Of a stretch of 35,908 nt of DNA, positions 1 through 9,584 are shown piece by piece (position 1 is the first letter of the stretch; each line of letters opens with the position of its first letter). Under the pieces are notes generated by a model that was not told the DNA's origin, ran no database searches, and was given only the letters and a program-made list of their open reading frames with translations. The position numbers were made by a program, and so were the translations under genes. This DNA comes from Candidatus Colwelliibacteriota bacterium (lineage in GTDB: Bacteria > Patescibacteriota > Minisyncoccia > UBA6257 > Colwellbacteraceae): positions 1 to 35,908 of the forward strand of contig DAIDMW010000006.1 in the NCBI GenBank assembly GCA_027448785.1, read 5' to 3'.

Positions 1-77
1 GCGGCTCAGGATGTTTTCATCCTTCGACGCGGCTCAGGATGTTTTCATCCTTCGACGCGGCTCAGGATGTTTTCATC
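1..77. repeat. 28-bp direct tandem repeat (about 2.75 copies), unit gcggctcaggatgttttcatccttcgac
   Basis: Direct reading: copies at 1-28 and 29-56 are identical; a partial third runs 57-77. There are no spacers. Confidence 0.95.
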
Positions 78-130
78 TACTATTTCTGTATATCCTCGCT
101 GCAAGCAGCGAGGTATTGTGGATGAAAACA
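70..130. repeat. Structured intergenic element, copy 1: TTTTCATC ... CCTCGCTGC-AA-GCAGCGAGG-TATTGTGGATGAAAACA
   Basis: Inner stem at 94-113 and outer arms ttttcatc/gatgaaaa. A second copy is at 26320-26374. Confidence 0.8.
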
Positions 131-196
131 AAGCGCGAAATTTAAAAAGCGCTGTTTTGCGTTTTAAGTTCGGCCTTTTAGTGTAGTATAAAAGAA

Positions 197-2317
197 ATGT
201 CTAAGATCCCGTTAGATACGCCTCTCGGAGAATTACACGGCGTCGGGCCCCGCTTCGTCTCCAAGTTGAAGAAGCTCGGAGTAACAACCGTCCGCGATCT
301 CCTTTGGCACTTCCCGAGTCGCTACGAAGACTGGAGCAGTGTTGCTAAAATCGCCGAGTTGAAGCCAGGCGACCTAAAAACGGTGCGCGGGAGAGTGGAA
401 AAAATCGAGGTGAAAAAAGCGTGGCGCCGAAGGATGTTAATCGTCGAGGCCGACATAGCCGACGACTCAGGATCGATTAAAGCGATTTGGTTCAACCAGC
501 CGTACGTCAAAAACATACTGAAGCCTGAGACGGTTGCCAACTTCGCCGGAAAAACGGCTATCCGGAACGGCAAGCTTTATCTTTCCAACCCCACCTACGA
601 ACTGGCCGGGCCGCTTGAGGAAACGAAGCATACCGGCCGCCTTGTGCCGATCTATCCGGAAACCAAAGGCCTTACCTCGAAGGGCCTGCGCTTTTTGACC
701 CTGCCGATCCTCGAAAATGCCGAGCCAGCGGATGAATTTCTGCCGGAAAAAACATTAAAGGCCAACCGCTTGCCGGAAATAAACCGGGCCCTTAAATCCA
801 TTCACTTTCCAACAAAGCTTTCGGAGGCGGAAAACGCCCGGCGGCGCTTTGCTTTCGAGGATCTCTTTCTTCTGCAGCTCAACAACATCAATCTGCGTTC
901 TACGCTTTTAAAACAAACCGCTCCGCAAATCAAAGTGGCTAACGATCGAATAAAAAAATTAATCAGCGGCTTGCCGTTCGAGCTGACCTCCTCCCAGAGC
1001 AAAGCGCTAAAAGAAATACTGACAGACTTATCAGCGAAGCATCCCATGAACAGATTATTGCAAGGAGACGTCGGCTCCGGGAAAACCATAGTCGCCGGTT
1101 TGGCGGCGGTCGTCACCGCCGAAAACGGCCGCCAGGCGGCATTGATGGCGCCGACCGAGATTCTGGCTAGGCAGCATTACCGGACGCTTTTAAAATTCTT
1201 TGGCGACTCGGGAATCGGCATCGGCTTGCTAGTTTCTAAGGAGGCGCGCGCCAGCTACGGCGAGGGTTTGGAGTCTGGTTTTGCCAAAACGGATGCCTTA
1301 AAACAGCTGGCTTCGGGCGACATCAAGATCCTCGTCGGCACCCACGCCCTTATCCAATCTTCAGTCCGCTTCGCTAACCTCAGCCTTATCATCGTCGACG
1401 AGCAGCATCGATTCGGCGTCGCGCAGCGGGCCGCGCTGTCCGGAGGAGAGCAAAAGGTCGTCCCCCATTTCCTAAGCATGTCCGCCACTCCAATTCCCAG
1501 GACGCTGATGATGACTATCTTCGGCGACCTCGACGTCTCGCTGATTCCCGAGTTGCCCAAGGGAAGAAAAGAGATAATTACGAAAATCGTCGCGCCGGAA
1601 AACCGCAATAAAGCTTACGGCTTCATTAAGGGCCAAATACAGCGCGGACGGCAGGCTTTCGTCATTTGTCCGCGCATCGAACCGAGCGAAAGCGAATATC
1701 TCTTGACTGCCGAGGAAGAGAAAAAGCTAGAAATAAAATCGGTGAAGGAGGAGTTTGATAAGCTCTCCAAGCGCATCTTCCCCGAGTTGAAGGTCGGAAT
1801 GCTACACGGGAAAATGCCAGCGAAAGAAAAAGAAGAGATCATGAAAAAATTCTCTTCCGGAGAAATCGACCTATTGGTTTCCACCTCGGTGGTCGAGGTC
1901 GGCGTCGACGTTCCGAACGCAACAATCATGATGATAGAAGGAGCGGATAGATTTGGATTATCCCAACTTTACCAGTTTCGCGGGCGCGTGGGCCGCGGCG
2001 AACACCAATCCTTCTGCTTCCTATTCTCCGAAGCCGGATCGAGATCCGGATACTCGCGCTTAAACTCCCTTCTTACCGCCAAAAACGGCTTCGAGCTGGC
2101 GGAAGAAGACCTTAAAATTCGCGGTCCTGGAGAATTTTTAGGACACGAACAAGCGGGAATGCCTGATATCGCTATGCGCTCCTTAAATAACCTCGAGTTG
2201 GTCAAGGCGACGCGTGAAGCGGCCGAAGATGTTTTACGTTCCAGTCCAGGACTCAAGGAATACCCGCGATTGCGCGCTAAACTCAAAGACTTCTCCAACG
2301 ATATTCATTTGGAATAA
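197..2317 (+). CDS. recG: ATP-dependent DNA helicase RecG
   Basis: N-terminal wedge region (GVGPRFVSKLKKLGVTTVRDLLWHFPSRYED), Walker A GDVGSGKT, DEQHRFG, VSTSVVEVGVDVPNA, and GRVGRG motifs. Confidence 0.97.
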   Translation: MSKIPLDTPLGELHGVGPRFVSKLKKLGVTTVRDLLWHFPSRYEDWSSVAKIAELKPGDLKTVRGRVEKIEVKKAWRRRMLIVEADIADDSGSIKAIWFNQPYVKNILKPETVANFAGKTAIRNGKLYLSNPTYELAGPLEETKHTGRLVPIYPETKGLTSKGLRFLTLPILENAEPADEFLPEKTLKANRLPEINRALKSIHFPTKLSEAENARRRFAFEDLFLLQLNNINLRSTLLKQTAPQIKVANDRIKKLISGLPFELTSSQSKALKEILTDLSAKHPMNRLLQGDVGSGKTIVAGLAAVVTAENGRQAALMAPTEILARQHYRTLLKFFGDSGIGIGLLVSKEARASYGEGLESGFAKTDALKQLASGDIKILVGTHALIQSSVRFANLSLIIVDEQHRFGVAQRAALSGGEQKVVPHFLSMSATPIPRTLMMTIFGDLDVSLIPELPKGRKEIITKIVAPENRNKAYGFIKGQIQRGRQAFVICPRIEPSESEYLLTAEEEKKLEIKSVKEEFDKLSKRIFPELKVGMLHGKMPAKEKEEIMKKFSSGEIDLLVSTSVVEVGVDVPNATIMMIEGADRFGLSQLYQFRGRVGRGEHQSFCFLFSEAGSRSGYSRLNSLLTAKNGFELAEEDLKIRGPGEFLGHEQAGMPDIAMRSLNNLELVKATREAAEDVLRSSPGLKEYPRLRAKLKDFSNDIHLE

Positions 2318-2330
2318 TTAACCATCAGGG

Positions 2331-2394
2331 TTGACAGACTATTGACATATATGTAAAATCGTTTCGTTGTTCCTTATCGCCTTAAGTTAAGGCG
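2331..2394 (+). promoter_or_regulatory. Sigma70-like promoter (TTGACA 2331-2336, 17-nt spacer, TAAAAT 2354-2359) and leader hairpin CGCCTTAAGTTAAGGCG (2378-2394)
   Basis: Near-consensus -35/-10 with optimal spacing upstream of the 2471 CDS; palindrome at the start of the predicted leader. Confidence 0.65.
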
Positions 2395-2470
2395 GTTATT
2401 TCAAGGGCCAGTCCGGCTAGCTCTTCAAATACCCGTCTTCTCTCACTAAGCTAGAAAGAGGAGGATACGT

Positions 2471-3124
2471 ATGATGACTGAGTCTCGTTTAGAATCGGCT
2501 CGGAAGGAGTTGTCGATGATTCGCTTAACAATGGCAGGGCGCTTTTGCGGTACGCGTGAATGGGTAAAGCTCGGGCGGCCTATCACCAAAGGAGAGTTGA
2601 ACCTGTTGCCAGAAATTCCATGGGGAGACGAGATTCTCACCTCACCCTGCCTGTTCTTCCCTGAGAAAGCGGTCAGTCAGACCCACCTGCTTTTCTTAAG
2701 CGTTCCCGAGTCTATCCGCTCGCTAACTGGATATCTCCCGAGGCAGTTCACGCGTTCGGACATCGAGGCTTGGCATATGAAGGAGGAAGAGAAGTTCTCC
2801 GCTATAAATTCTTCCTTCTCTTGGCACCTGGTGCCAATTGCGCCTATTTTGTCCTTCGCGGGCAGAAGTTATGAGGAGCAGCTCGCGCTTCTGCCGGAAG
2901 GGTACCGGGTGATGAGCGCTGTCGACGCCACGATCGAACACCTTCTCTACCGCACCTCCTTCGGTAAGCCTCTTTTGGAGTCTGGTCATTGGAGAAACTG
3001 CCGAGACGTCACCAGTGACGGCAAGGTGGTTAAGGTCTGCGAAACCGAGAAAGGCGTTTCATACGGCAGATATCCGGAATATCCGCGACCGACAACCACG
3101 CTAGCGATCGAGAGAATGCCGTAA
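2471..3124 (+). CDS. Hypothetical protein, 217 aa
   Basis: Strong SD (AGAGGAGGATACGT-ATG), promoter upstream and terminator downstream; no family recognised. Confidence 0.8.
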   Translation: MMTESRLESARKELSMIRLTMAGRFCGTREWVKLGRPITKGELNLLPEIPWGDEILTSPCLFFPEKAVSQTHLLFLSVPESIRSLTGYLPRQFTRSDIEAWHMKEEEKFSAINSSFSWHLVPIAPILSFAGRSYEEQLALLPEGYRVMSAVDATIEHLLYRTSFGKPLLESGHWRNCRDVTSDGKVVKVCETEKGVSYGRYPEYPRPTTTLAIERMP

Positions 3125-3141
3125 ATTGCACCACAAACCCG

Positions 3142-3176
3142 ATCCCCGACGGACAGCCGCCGGGGATTTCTTTATA
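3142..3176 (+). terminator. Hairpin terminator-like structure atccccg...cggggat followed by ttcttta
   Basis: Inverted repeat 3142-3148 / 3161-3167 with an inner cgg/ccg pairing, just after the 2471 CDS stop. Confidence 0.55.
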
Positions 3177-3183
3177 AAAAGAG

Positions 3184-3220
3184 GCCCCGCCTTTCCGAAG
3201 AAAGACGGGGCGATGTTTTT
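3184..3220. terminator. Bidirectional intrinsic terminator between convergent genes
   Basis: gccccgcctttc-cgaa-gaaagacggggc stem; T6 follows on + and CTCTTTTTA follows on -. Confidence 0.8.
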
Positions 3221-3459
3221 TACTTTGGCTTTTCTTCCAGCGGGGAGAGAATTCCCCAAACAATCAAGGCGACGCCGCCGACGGTGAAGGCAATCGGAAT
3301 TGCCATCGGGGCCGAGAGCTCAAGGCCCATAGCCAACGCGAAGTTGGTTAACCCCTTGAACAAAACACCAACGCCCACTCCAACCGAGCCGAGCGCCACC
3401 TTAGTGATCGGAGATCTCCGCAGGAGGCCTATTATATTTTGCAGGTACAGGATGACCAA
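3220..3459 (-). CDS. Small hydrophobic membrane protein, 79 aa
   Basis: ORF with two probable TM segments; terminator immediately downstream. Confidence 0.6.
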   Translation of the reverse strand: MVILYLQNIIGLLRRSPITKVALGSVGVGVGVLFKGLTNFALAMGLELSAPMAIPIAFTVGGVALIVWGILSPLEEKPK

Positions 3460-3498
3460 TAAATATGCCTTAAACAGCGAATTGTCAAGCCACGCGCG

Positions 3499-4566
3499 TT
3501 AGCTATGCTTGCTCAGACTTTCTGCCGCCCGATTAAAAGCGTAAGCGGCCTCTTCGATCTCGTCTCCGGTTTTGATGTTTATCCGGTAGTTTTTGTCGTC
3601 CGACTGCAGGACCTCCAATCCCCTCTTTAATTCGGACAACGACTCAGTCAAATCGGCGGAGAAAGTCAGGCTGGAAACATAAACGATCAGGATGACTTCC
3701 AGAGAAGTTATCGCGAGGCCCAAATAAAAGATTCCGGGCGGTAGATGACCTTCGATGAAATTCCATACCAGTGGCGCATACAAGACAACCCCCAAGATGA
3801 TTGAGCTAAATCCCAAAAACATTATTTTTGTCTTAAGCGGAAGGATTGCTTTGGGCTCGAGAATATCTCCGAAACTGGCGAGCACTCCGTTCACTTTCTG
3901 CAAAACCCAGTGACCGAAACTATAAAGAGTCAGAAAGGCTATCGGCGACATTGCTAAAGCCACCAATAGGTCCTTTATCGCCTGGTCGCGGTTTGCTCCG
4001 GCAAAAACAACAAGCATCGCGTCTCCCAACAGGTAACCGCCGAAACTGATAAAAAATCCTAGCAAGCTTATCCTCAAAGGATAGTACGAAATAGAATTGG
4101 ATACGCTTCTAATCCGATCTTTGGTAATGGTAGAAACATTGGAAGAATAATCTTTTAAGAAGAGGTCGAACTCCCGGAACCAGCGGAGAGCGATAAATAT
4201 GAATACTCCGCCGAGCACGGCCACTTCCAAAAAATATTCCAGCGCGGCGAAGCTTATCTGGCGGCTAGTCAGGTGGAGCGCGAAAGCCGACTGGAGCGGC
4301 CCGATAATCCAAAAGATGACCACGGTTGTGGATATAAATGAAGAGATTAGCGTCCTCTTTATTTCCGACTGGGGATTTTTGGGCCACAGCAACAAAATCA
4401 AGACGGCTGACAAGGAAACCAAAAACACCAGCCACCAGGCGAAAGTGTTCCAACTATAATGATCTCCGACTAGGAAATCTGAGATTGAAACTTTCATCGA
4501 AAGAATCCAGACGGCGGCGAGCAAGAAAAGGACTATTGCGCTTATCCAACGCCTAATTTGGTCCAT
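3499..4566 (-). CDS. Multi-TM membrane protein with C-terminal HAMP-like segment and no output domain
   Basis: Repeated TM helices, then LTESLSELKRGLEVLQSDDKNYRINIKTGDEIEEAAYAFNRAAESL (HAMP-like) at the C-terminus. Confidence 0.75.
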   Translation of the reverse strand: MDQIRRWISAIVLFLLAAVWILSMKVSISDFLVGDHYSWNTFAWWLVFLVSLSAVLILLLWPKNPQSEIKRTLISSFISTTVVIFWIIGPLQSAFALHLTSRQISFAALEYFLEVAVLGGVFIFIALRWFREFDLFLKDYSSNVSTITKDRIRSVSNSISYYPLRISLLGFFISFGGYLLGDAMLVVFAGANRDQAIKDLLVALAMSPIAFLTLYSFGHWVLQKVNGVLASFGDILEPKAILPLKTKIMFLGFSSIILGVVLYAPLVWNFIEGHLPPGIFYLGLAITSLEVILIVYVSSLTFSADLTESLSELKRGLEVLQSDDKNYRINIKTGDEIEEAAYAFNRAAESLSKHS

Positions 4567-4670
4567 TGTTTTAATTATGAACTACAACAATAAAACTGCA
4601 ACGGTGAATAACTCTAAAAAAACTTGGCCGACCGAAGCGCCCCGGTCGAAAAGCTTTAGTGAAGCGAAAG

Positions 4671-4755
4671 CGGAGAGGGAGGGATTCGAACCCTCGATAC
4701 CTTGCGGTATACGCGCTTTCCAAGCGCGCGCACTAGGCCTCTATGCGACCTCTCC
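4671..4755 (-). tRNA. tRNA-Ser (anticodon GGA)
   Basis: Acceptor GGAGAGG/CCTCTCC, anticodon loop TTGGAAA, long variable arm TACCGCAAGGTA, T-arm GGGTTCGAATCCC. Confidence 0.95.
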
Positions 4756-4769
4756 AAGCAAATAAAAGA

Positions 4770-5354
4770 CTAAGGGATATCGCTGAATTTTACAACTCGG
4801 TTTTTCCCGCCTTTTTTGGCGGCATACATCGCCTTGTCCGCTCGATCTATCAGTTTGGCGAGGTCGTCTTTTAGGCGAAATTCAGCGACGCCGAAGCTGG
4901 CCGACAAGGGTATTTTCTTCTTCTTAAAAGCGAGCTTTTTGTCCGCAATGGTTCGGCGTAGATTTTCTGCCACCAGCGCTCCGTCTTTCTCGCCTGCACC
5001 TAAGAGCGCTATAACGAACTCTTCTCCTCCCCACCGGCCGACGAAATCGCTCTGCCGAACGCCGTCGATCAGAGTTTGGGCCGCGTCCTTTAAGGCCGCG
5101 TCCCCGGCGTCGTGGCCATAAGCGTCGTTCAGTTTTTTAAAATCATCGACGTCCAGCATCAACAGGCACAAAGCGGTCAGGCTAAACTTGGCCTTAGACC
5201 GGCCGTGCGCACGTCCTCGCTCGACAGCAGCCAGGATTTTCTGTACTTCTTCGGTAAAGCCGCGGCGGTTATAAACGCCGGTCAACGGATCTTTGTAAAC
5301 CAGGAGGCGCAGCTTCGCCACCTCCCTTTTTAATGCGGATAATTCGCTAGCCAC
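4770..5354 (-). CDS. Diguanylate cyclase (GGDEF domain; GGEEF signature, intact RxxD I-site)
   Basis: DPLTGVYNRRGF, DVDDFKKLND, RQSDFVGRWGGEEF, SASFGVAEF and ADKAMYAAKKGGKNRV motifs. Confidence 0.95.
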   Translation of the reverse strand: MASELSALKREVAKLRLLVYKDPLTGVYNRRGFTEEVQKILAAVERGRAHGRSKAKFSLTALCLLMLDVDDFKKLNDAYGHDAGDAALKDAAQTLIDGVRQSDFVGRWGGEEFVIALLGAGEKDGALVAENLRRTIADKKLAFKKKKIPLSASFGVAEFRLKDDLAKLIDRADKAMYAAKKGGKNRVVKFSDIP

Positions 5355-5367
5355 TTATTCAAATGTT

Positions 5368-5646
5368 TTACGAACGAGCGATCTTTTTTAAATCCTCCTT
5401 CGTATGCGCTAAATCCATCAACGCAGACAATCCTTCCTCTTTAAATTTCATCAGAGCCTCAGCGTCTTCGCTATTGTCTTGCACCGCCTCGGAGAAAAAA
5501 CCAAAGATCAAAGAATCTCTTACGTCTTCCGGAAACTCTTTAATATGTTCGATTACAAAATCGCGCACGCGCTTTTCATCGCCTGTCTTCACCAAATCCA
5601 ATAGCTTATTCTTGATCTCGCTCGGTATAGAAGAGTATTTATCCAT
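5368..5646 (-). CDS. Hypothetical protein, 92 aa, predicted helical
   Basis: ORF tightly spaced with its neighbours in a co-directional run. Confidence 0.6.
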   Translation of the reverse strand: MDKYSSIPSEIKNKLLDLVKTGDEKRVRDFVIEHIKEFPEDVRDSLIFGFFSEAVQDNSEDAEALMKFKEEGLSALMDLAHTKEDLKKIARS

Positions 5647-5658
5647 GTTTAGTATTTA

Positions 5659-6795
5659 TTATTTAACAACCTCTTTTATTAGGCTATCCAATAAGATATT
5701 GAAAATTTCTCCCCAAAATCCAATCTTTTGCTTTTTTCCCATATACTCTTCAAGGAACTTGGATTCCACTTGGTCTGCCGGAATACGCTCCTCTTCCGGC
5801 TTCTCATCGTTAGCTTCTACGAATTCCTTATAGCTCTTTTCTATTTCCTTTTTAGTTTTGTCAGTATTGCTGGAAAAATCAACTACTTCCTGGAAAGGAG
5901 TATCGTTTCTTTCTGTCTCGGGTTCCTCTTCGGACCTCAAGGCCTTAGTTAAATGTCCCCGAATCTCTTTATTGCCCTTGATGGCTGAGTTAAGTAGCTG
6001 TCCGGTTGACCTAAAATTGTCATCCAATCTTTTAGTTAACGACTCCAACTCCGCGGGAGAAATTACTACTCCCTGCTTCTCTATTTCTTTAATTTGCGCG
6101 ACAATACTTTCCCGGCTATTCTTCGAGCGAAGCCTCCGGAAAAATCCAATCTCTCCTCGTACAGCTGCGGCGATCTGTTCAGCCGAAGGATTTTCCGGGA
6201 GATTCGCCAATATCTTACTCATACTATCCTCGCTGATCCCGTATCGCGAAGTAAACTCCCCTATCTTGCCATCGATCTCCTTCATTCTGGATCGTGTTGC
6301 CTCTAGCTTATTTAAGCTTGCCGCCAGTCGTTCAAAAGAACTATCGCCCGAGACGGCCATTAATGAAAGCTGTCTCTCCACCGCATCGCGCAAAGCCTCT
6401 ACTCCCACCCCTTCAGCCAGTCGCTGTAAATATTCGTTGCTATTAACAATAACTTGGAGCTCTTGACCTCCAAGCATCTCCTTAAAATGGGAAGCGGCTT
6501 CCATTCTCTCAAAGAATCCATTTCGAGCGTCGCTCAAAACAAGCAGCTCTTCGGAACTAAGCGTCTCTCCGGACGCTAACTTCCTCGCTAATTCAACTCC
6601 GTTCCCGACATGCGCGCCCACGTACGATCCGAACAGCGATGATTCTTCCTTATTTTTTAGAATTTCGACTACTGTCGGCAGTTTCTCTTTTTTCTCCTCA
6701 CGCGCGGTTTCCCGGGTTTTATTACCTTCTGTTTTATCGCCCTCTGCTTCTTTTTTTTCTTCTTTTGCGCGCTTATACGATTCGAATATCGGCAT
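5659..6795 (-). CDS. Hypothetical charged/helical protein, 378 aa
   Basis: Long ORF rich in E/K/A, co-directional with the ATPase (7-nt gap). Confidence 0.75.
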   Translation of the reverse strand: MPIFESYKRAKEEKKEAEGDKTEGNKTRETAREEKKEKLPTVVEILKNKEESSLFGSYVGAHVGNGVELARKLASGETLSSEELLVLSDARNGFFERMEAASHFKEMLGGQELQVIVNSNEYLQRLAEGVGVEALRDAVERQLSLMAVSGDSSFERLAASLNKLEATRSRMKEIDGKIGEFTSRYGISEDSMSKILANLPENPSAEQIAAAVRGEIGFFRRLRSKNSRESIVAQIKEIEKQGVVISPAELESLTKRLDDNFRSTGQLLNSAIKGNKEIRGHLTKALRSEEEPETERNDTPFQEVVDFSSNTDKTKKEIEKSYKEFVEANDEKPEEERIPADQVESKFLEEYMGKKQKIGFWGEIFNILLDSLIKEVVK

Positions 6796-6801
6796 GTTTG
6801 T

Positions 6802-9153
6802 CTATAATCTTAGTCTTCTCCAAATTTCGTCCTCGACCAAATTTCTGTCACCTCCGTATCTAAGCCGTGATTGGCTTTTTGCATCATTGAGGGTATTAAT
6901 TGAGCCCTTTTCCGGAGGAATGGTTTTGATGTTAAAAGGTGCTGCTGGTTGGCCTTTAATTAAAAGCTTAGCGTATGCGTTATAGTTGTCAATATTCATC
7001 AGATCATTCTTACTGAACACCGGCTCAAACTCCCTGGCTAGTCCTTCGGCGTCGGTTACCCCCACGCGGAAGGCGATCTTCGATCCGACATTGCCGAAAA
7101 CGGAATCCCTAATCCTATCGGTAAGCTGCGCGATAAACTGGTGGGCGATCACCAGGTTTAGACGGTACTTCCGCGCCTCGGACAAGATGACGGAGATGGA
7201 ATCGGTGGTGAAGTTCTGGAACTCATCGATGTAAAGATAAAAATCGCGGCGCTGGCTCTCTTCGGGAATATCAACGCGCGACAAGGCGGCCAACAAAAGC
7301 TTGCCGGTGATGATCATCCCCAAAAGGTTGGCGTTGATATCGCCGATCCTGCCTTTGGACAAGTTAACGATTAAAATTTTTCCTTCGTCTATCACCTTGC
7401 GAAAATCAAAAGCCGAGACCGCCTGTCCGATGATCGGCCGAATATAGTCGTTAGCGGTGAAGTTGTTGAACTTCGAGGTAATGTAGGGCGTCATATTCTG
7501 CAGCGCCGCCTCGCCTCCGGCCTTAACCGCTTCTTTTTCCCAGAAGTCGATAACCGCCGGATTCTTTATCCTGGCCAGTTTGCGCTCGCGGAACTCGGCG
7601 TCGGTGAAGACCCGTGGCACCTCCATCAGCGTTGCCGGTTCATTCGGCATATCCTCCATCAGAAGCAATAGGGCGTTTTTCATATACTGCTCGAACATCG
7701 GCCCCATGGTCTCGGGAGGGAAAAGTTTGTTGAAAATACTCTGCATCTCATTGACTATAAAGGTCTTCTCCTCGGGACGCGCAAAGTCATACTCCAGCAT
7801 ATTTAATCCCACCGGGCGCTCCAAATCCGCCGGGTCGAAGACGATGACGTCGTCGTATCTTTCTTTGGGAACCAATGACAATATGCCGTCAGCCAAATCG
7901 CCGTGCGGATCGATAACCGCCAGCCCCTTGCCGTTCCGCAGGTCATTCACCGCCATATTTTTTAATAGCGCCGACTTACCCGTTCCGGTCTGCCCGATGA
8001 TATAGAGATGGCGCCGGCGATCGTCGTCGGAGAGCATTATCGTTTTTCTTGTGCCGCGGAAAATATTTTCTCCGAGGACGACTCCGCCCGTCGGCAGCTC
8101 GGCCGGCGCCGGTGCCTCTTTGCTCTTCAGCCACTTGATCTTCTGCACGCCGGTCAAAGGAGTCGGCAGATGAAAGATGCTGGCCAGCTCGACTACATTC
8201 AGAATCAAACTCTGGCCAGGCTCGAACCGGCGAAAAGAATAATCGAAAGAGAAATTGTTGATTTTGCCAGGGCGAACCGCGATCAACTCGCCGCGGCGCG
8301 GGGCCTGAAACTGTGAGAAAGAACCGGCCACCGAGTTAGCCAGGCTTTCAGCGGAGGCATAATCGGCGGCCGAAGCGAGAACGCGAAAGTTAACCTGCAG
8401 CAACGGTTGGCTCAATTTCATTTCCAAAGCCTTGACCGCCTCCGCGTCGACCGTCTTCCCCTGCTTTTCTTCAGGCTCCGGCTTCTTCGAGGCCAATGCC
8501 CTGGTTACGTCGCTTAAAGACACCTTCATCGCGGTCATAATCCGATCCAAACTCTCTCCCTTGTTAAGCTCGGCGGCGGCGCGCGCTATAGTTTTTTTCA
8601 CGCTGGCCGGAGCCGGGCGGGCGACGATCTGGATCGCCATCCCCTCGCCGACCTCCGCCACTTTGGAGAGTCCGCTTAAAATCGGCCCGAATGTGTCGAT
8701 GTTCGTCTCCTGGTAGGTGCGGATCGGCAACAGATATTCTCCTTTTTGCGATAGATAAAATCCGGCAGCCGCCCCCGTCGGGTTGAAGATGTTATACTCC
8801 TCCCCTTCTTCAACCTGGGCTTCGCTGAACAATCCCTCAATCTGTCTTTTTACCGCCGCCAGGGAATTATGCGGAGCGGAAATATAAAAATGAATTTCTT
8901 CGCCGACGTGCGGAACAGCTGCCTCAAGAGTGAAAGGCGTTCCTAGTCCGGCCAGCAAACTAAAAAGCTGGGCGGATTTATTAATCTCCTCCTTCAAGTC
9001 TTGGTTAGCTTCCGGCTGTTTTTGCGGAAGGCGGACCAAAAGAAGCCTCAACCGCAAAGACTCGGCAAGCAATTGTTTGCTTGCGCGCCTTTTAATAAGG
9101 ATATACGCAACTAGTATAGCGGCTACGAGAACGGCGACGATAAAAGTGATCAT
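6802..9153 (-). CDS. VirD4/TraD-like (HerA-FtsK fold) ATPase with N-terminal TM helix
   Basis: N-terminal TM; Walker A IIGQTGTGKSALL; AVIDPHGDLA; Walker B FYLYIDEFQNF; VIAHQFIAQL. Confidence 0.9.
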   Translation of the reverse strand: MITFIVAVLVAAILVAYILIKRRASKQLLAESLRLRLLLVRLPQKQPEANQDLKEEINKSAQLFSLLAGLGTPFTLEAAVPHVGEEIHFYISAPHNSLAAVKRQIEGLFSEAQVEEGEEYNIFNPTGAAAGFYLSQKGEYLLPIRTYQETNIDTFGPILSGLSKVAEVGEGMAIQIVARPAPASVKKTIARAAAELNKGESLDRIMTAMKVSLSDVTRALASKKPEPEEKQGKTVDAEAVKALEMKLSQPLLQVNFRVLASAADYASAESLANSVAGSFSQFQAPRRGELIAVRPGKINNFSFDYSFRRFEPGQSLILNVVELASIFHLPTPLTGVQKIKWLKSKEAPAPAELPTGGVVLGENIFRGTRKTIMLSDDDRRRHLYIIGQTGTGKSALLKNMAVNDLRNGKGLAVIDPHGDLADGILSLVPKERYDDVIVFDPADLERPVGLNMLEYDFARPEEKTFIVNEMQSIFNKLFPPETMGPMFEQYMKNALLLLMEDMPNEPATLMEVPRVFTDAEFRERKLARIKNPAVIDFWEKEAVKAGGEAALQNMTPYITSKFNNFTANDYIRPIIGQAVSAFDFRKVIDEGKILIVNLSKGRIGDINANLLGMIITGKLLLAALSRVDIPEESQRRDFYLYIDEFQNFTTDSISVILSEARKYRLNLVIAHQFIAQLTDRIRDSVFGNVGSKIAFRVGVTDAEGLAREFEPVFSKNDLMNIDNYNAYAKLLIKGQPAAPFNIKTIPPEKGSINTLNDAKSQSRLRYGGDRNLVEDEIWRRLRL

Positions 9154-9548
9154 AGCAAGTTGCGCGCCTGCATCTCGTCGTAAAGCTTTTCGACTAAAGC
9201 GTCGTGGAAGGCGTCAGTAACGAACGAGCCCATCAGGCGGGCTTGGGCCGCCGCCTCAGAAACGCCCTTATGGAAGGCCAGATCCACTAGTCTCTCCACC
9301 TGTAGCCTCGCCTCCTGAGGCGCCTGGTTGACGTATTCCGGAAGATACGGAGAGGATGGTTCTTGATTAGTCGGAGCGGATGTGGCCGGAGCAGCCTGAT
9401 AAATGGCCGGATAGAGCGCTTGTTTCAGCGCTTCTTTGGGCGGCGCACCAAACTCCCTAGCCGAGCGCTCTTTTATCTCCGTCGAAAGCCGAGCGATGTC
9501 CGCCTCAATCGCCGAGTGTACAGCTCCCTCTCCTTCTATCTGTGCCAT
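9150..9548 (-). CDS. Hypothetical protein, 132 aa
   Basis: 4-nt overlap (ATGA) with the downstream ATPase start at 9153. Confidence 0.7.
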   Translation of the reverse strand: MAQIEGEGAVHSAIEADIARLSTEIKERSAREFGAPPKEALKQALYPAIYQAAPATSAPTNQEPSSPYLPEYVNQAPQEARLQVERLVDLAFHKGVSEAAAQARLMGSFVTDAFHDALVEKLYDEMQARNLL

Positions 9549-9584
9549 AGATTAATAATAAGCTGTGGCGGCCGGTAAAACAAT

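Noticed and set aside
1-77. Possible CRISPR array at the window start
   Set aside because: The repeats are directly head-to-tail without spacers and no cas genes are present.
4577-4765. 62-aa + ORF ending EREGFEPSIPCGIRAFQARALGLYATSPSK
   Set aside because: The C-terminal part is the antisense translation of tRNA-Ser, a well-known false ORF.
5858-6466. 202-aa + strand ORF
   Set aside because: Antisense shadow of the 378-aa CDS.
6802-9153. Complete conjugation/type IV secretion locus
   Set aside because: Only a VirD4/TraD-like ATPase is recognisable; no VirB4, relaxase, pilin or mating-pair genes nearby.
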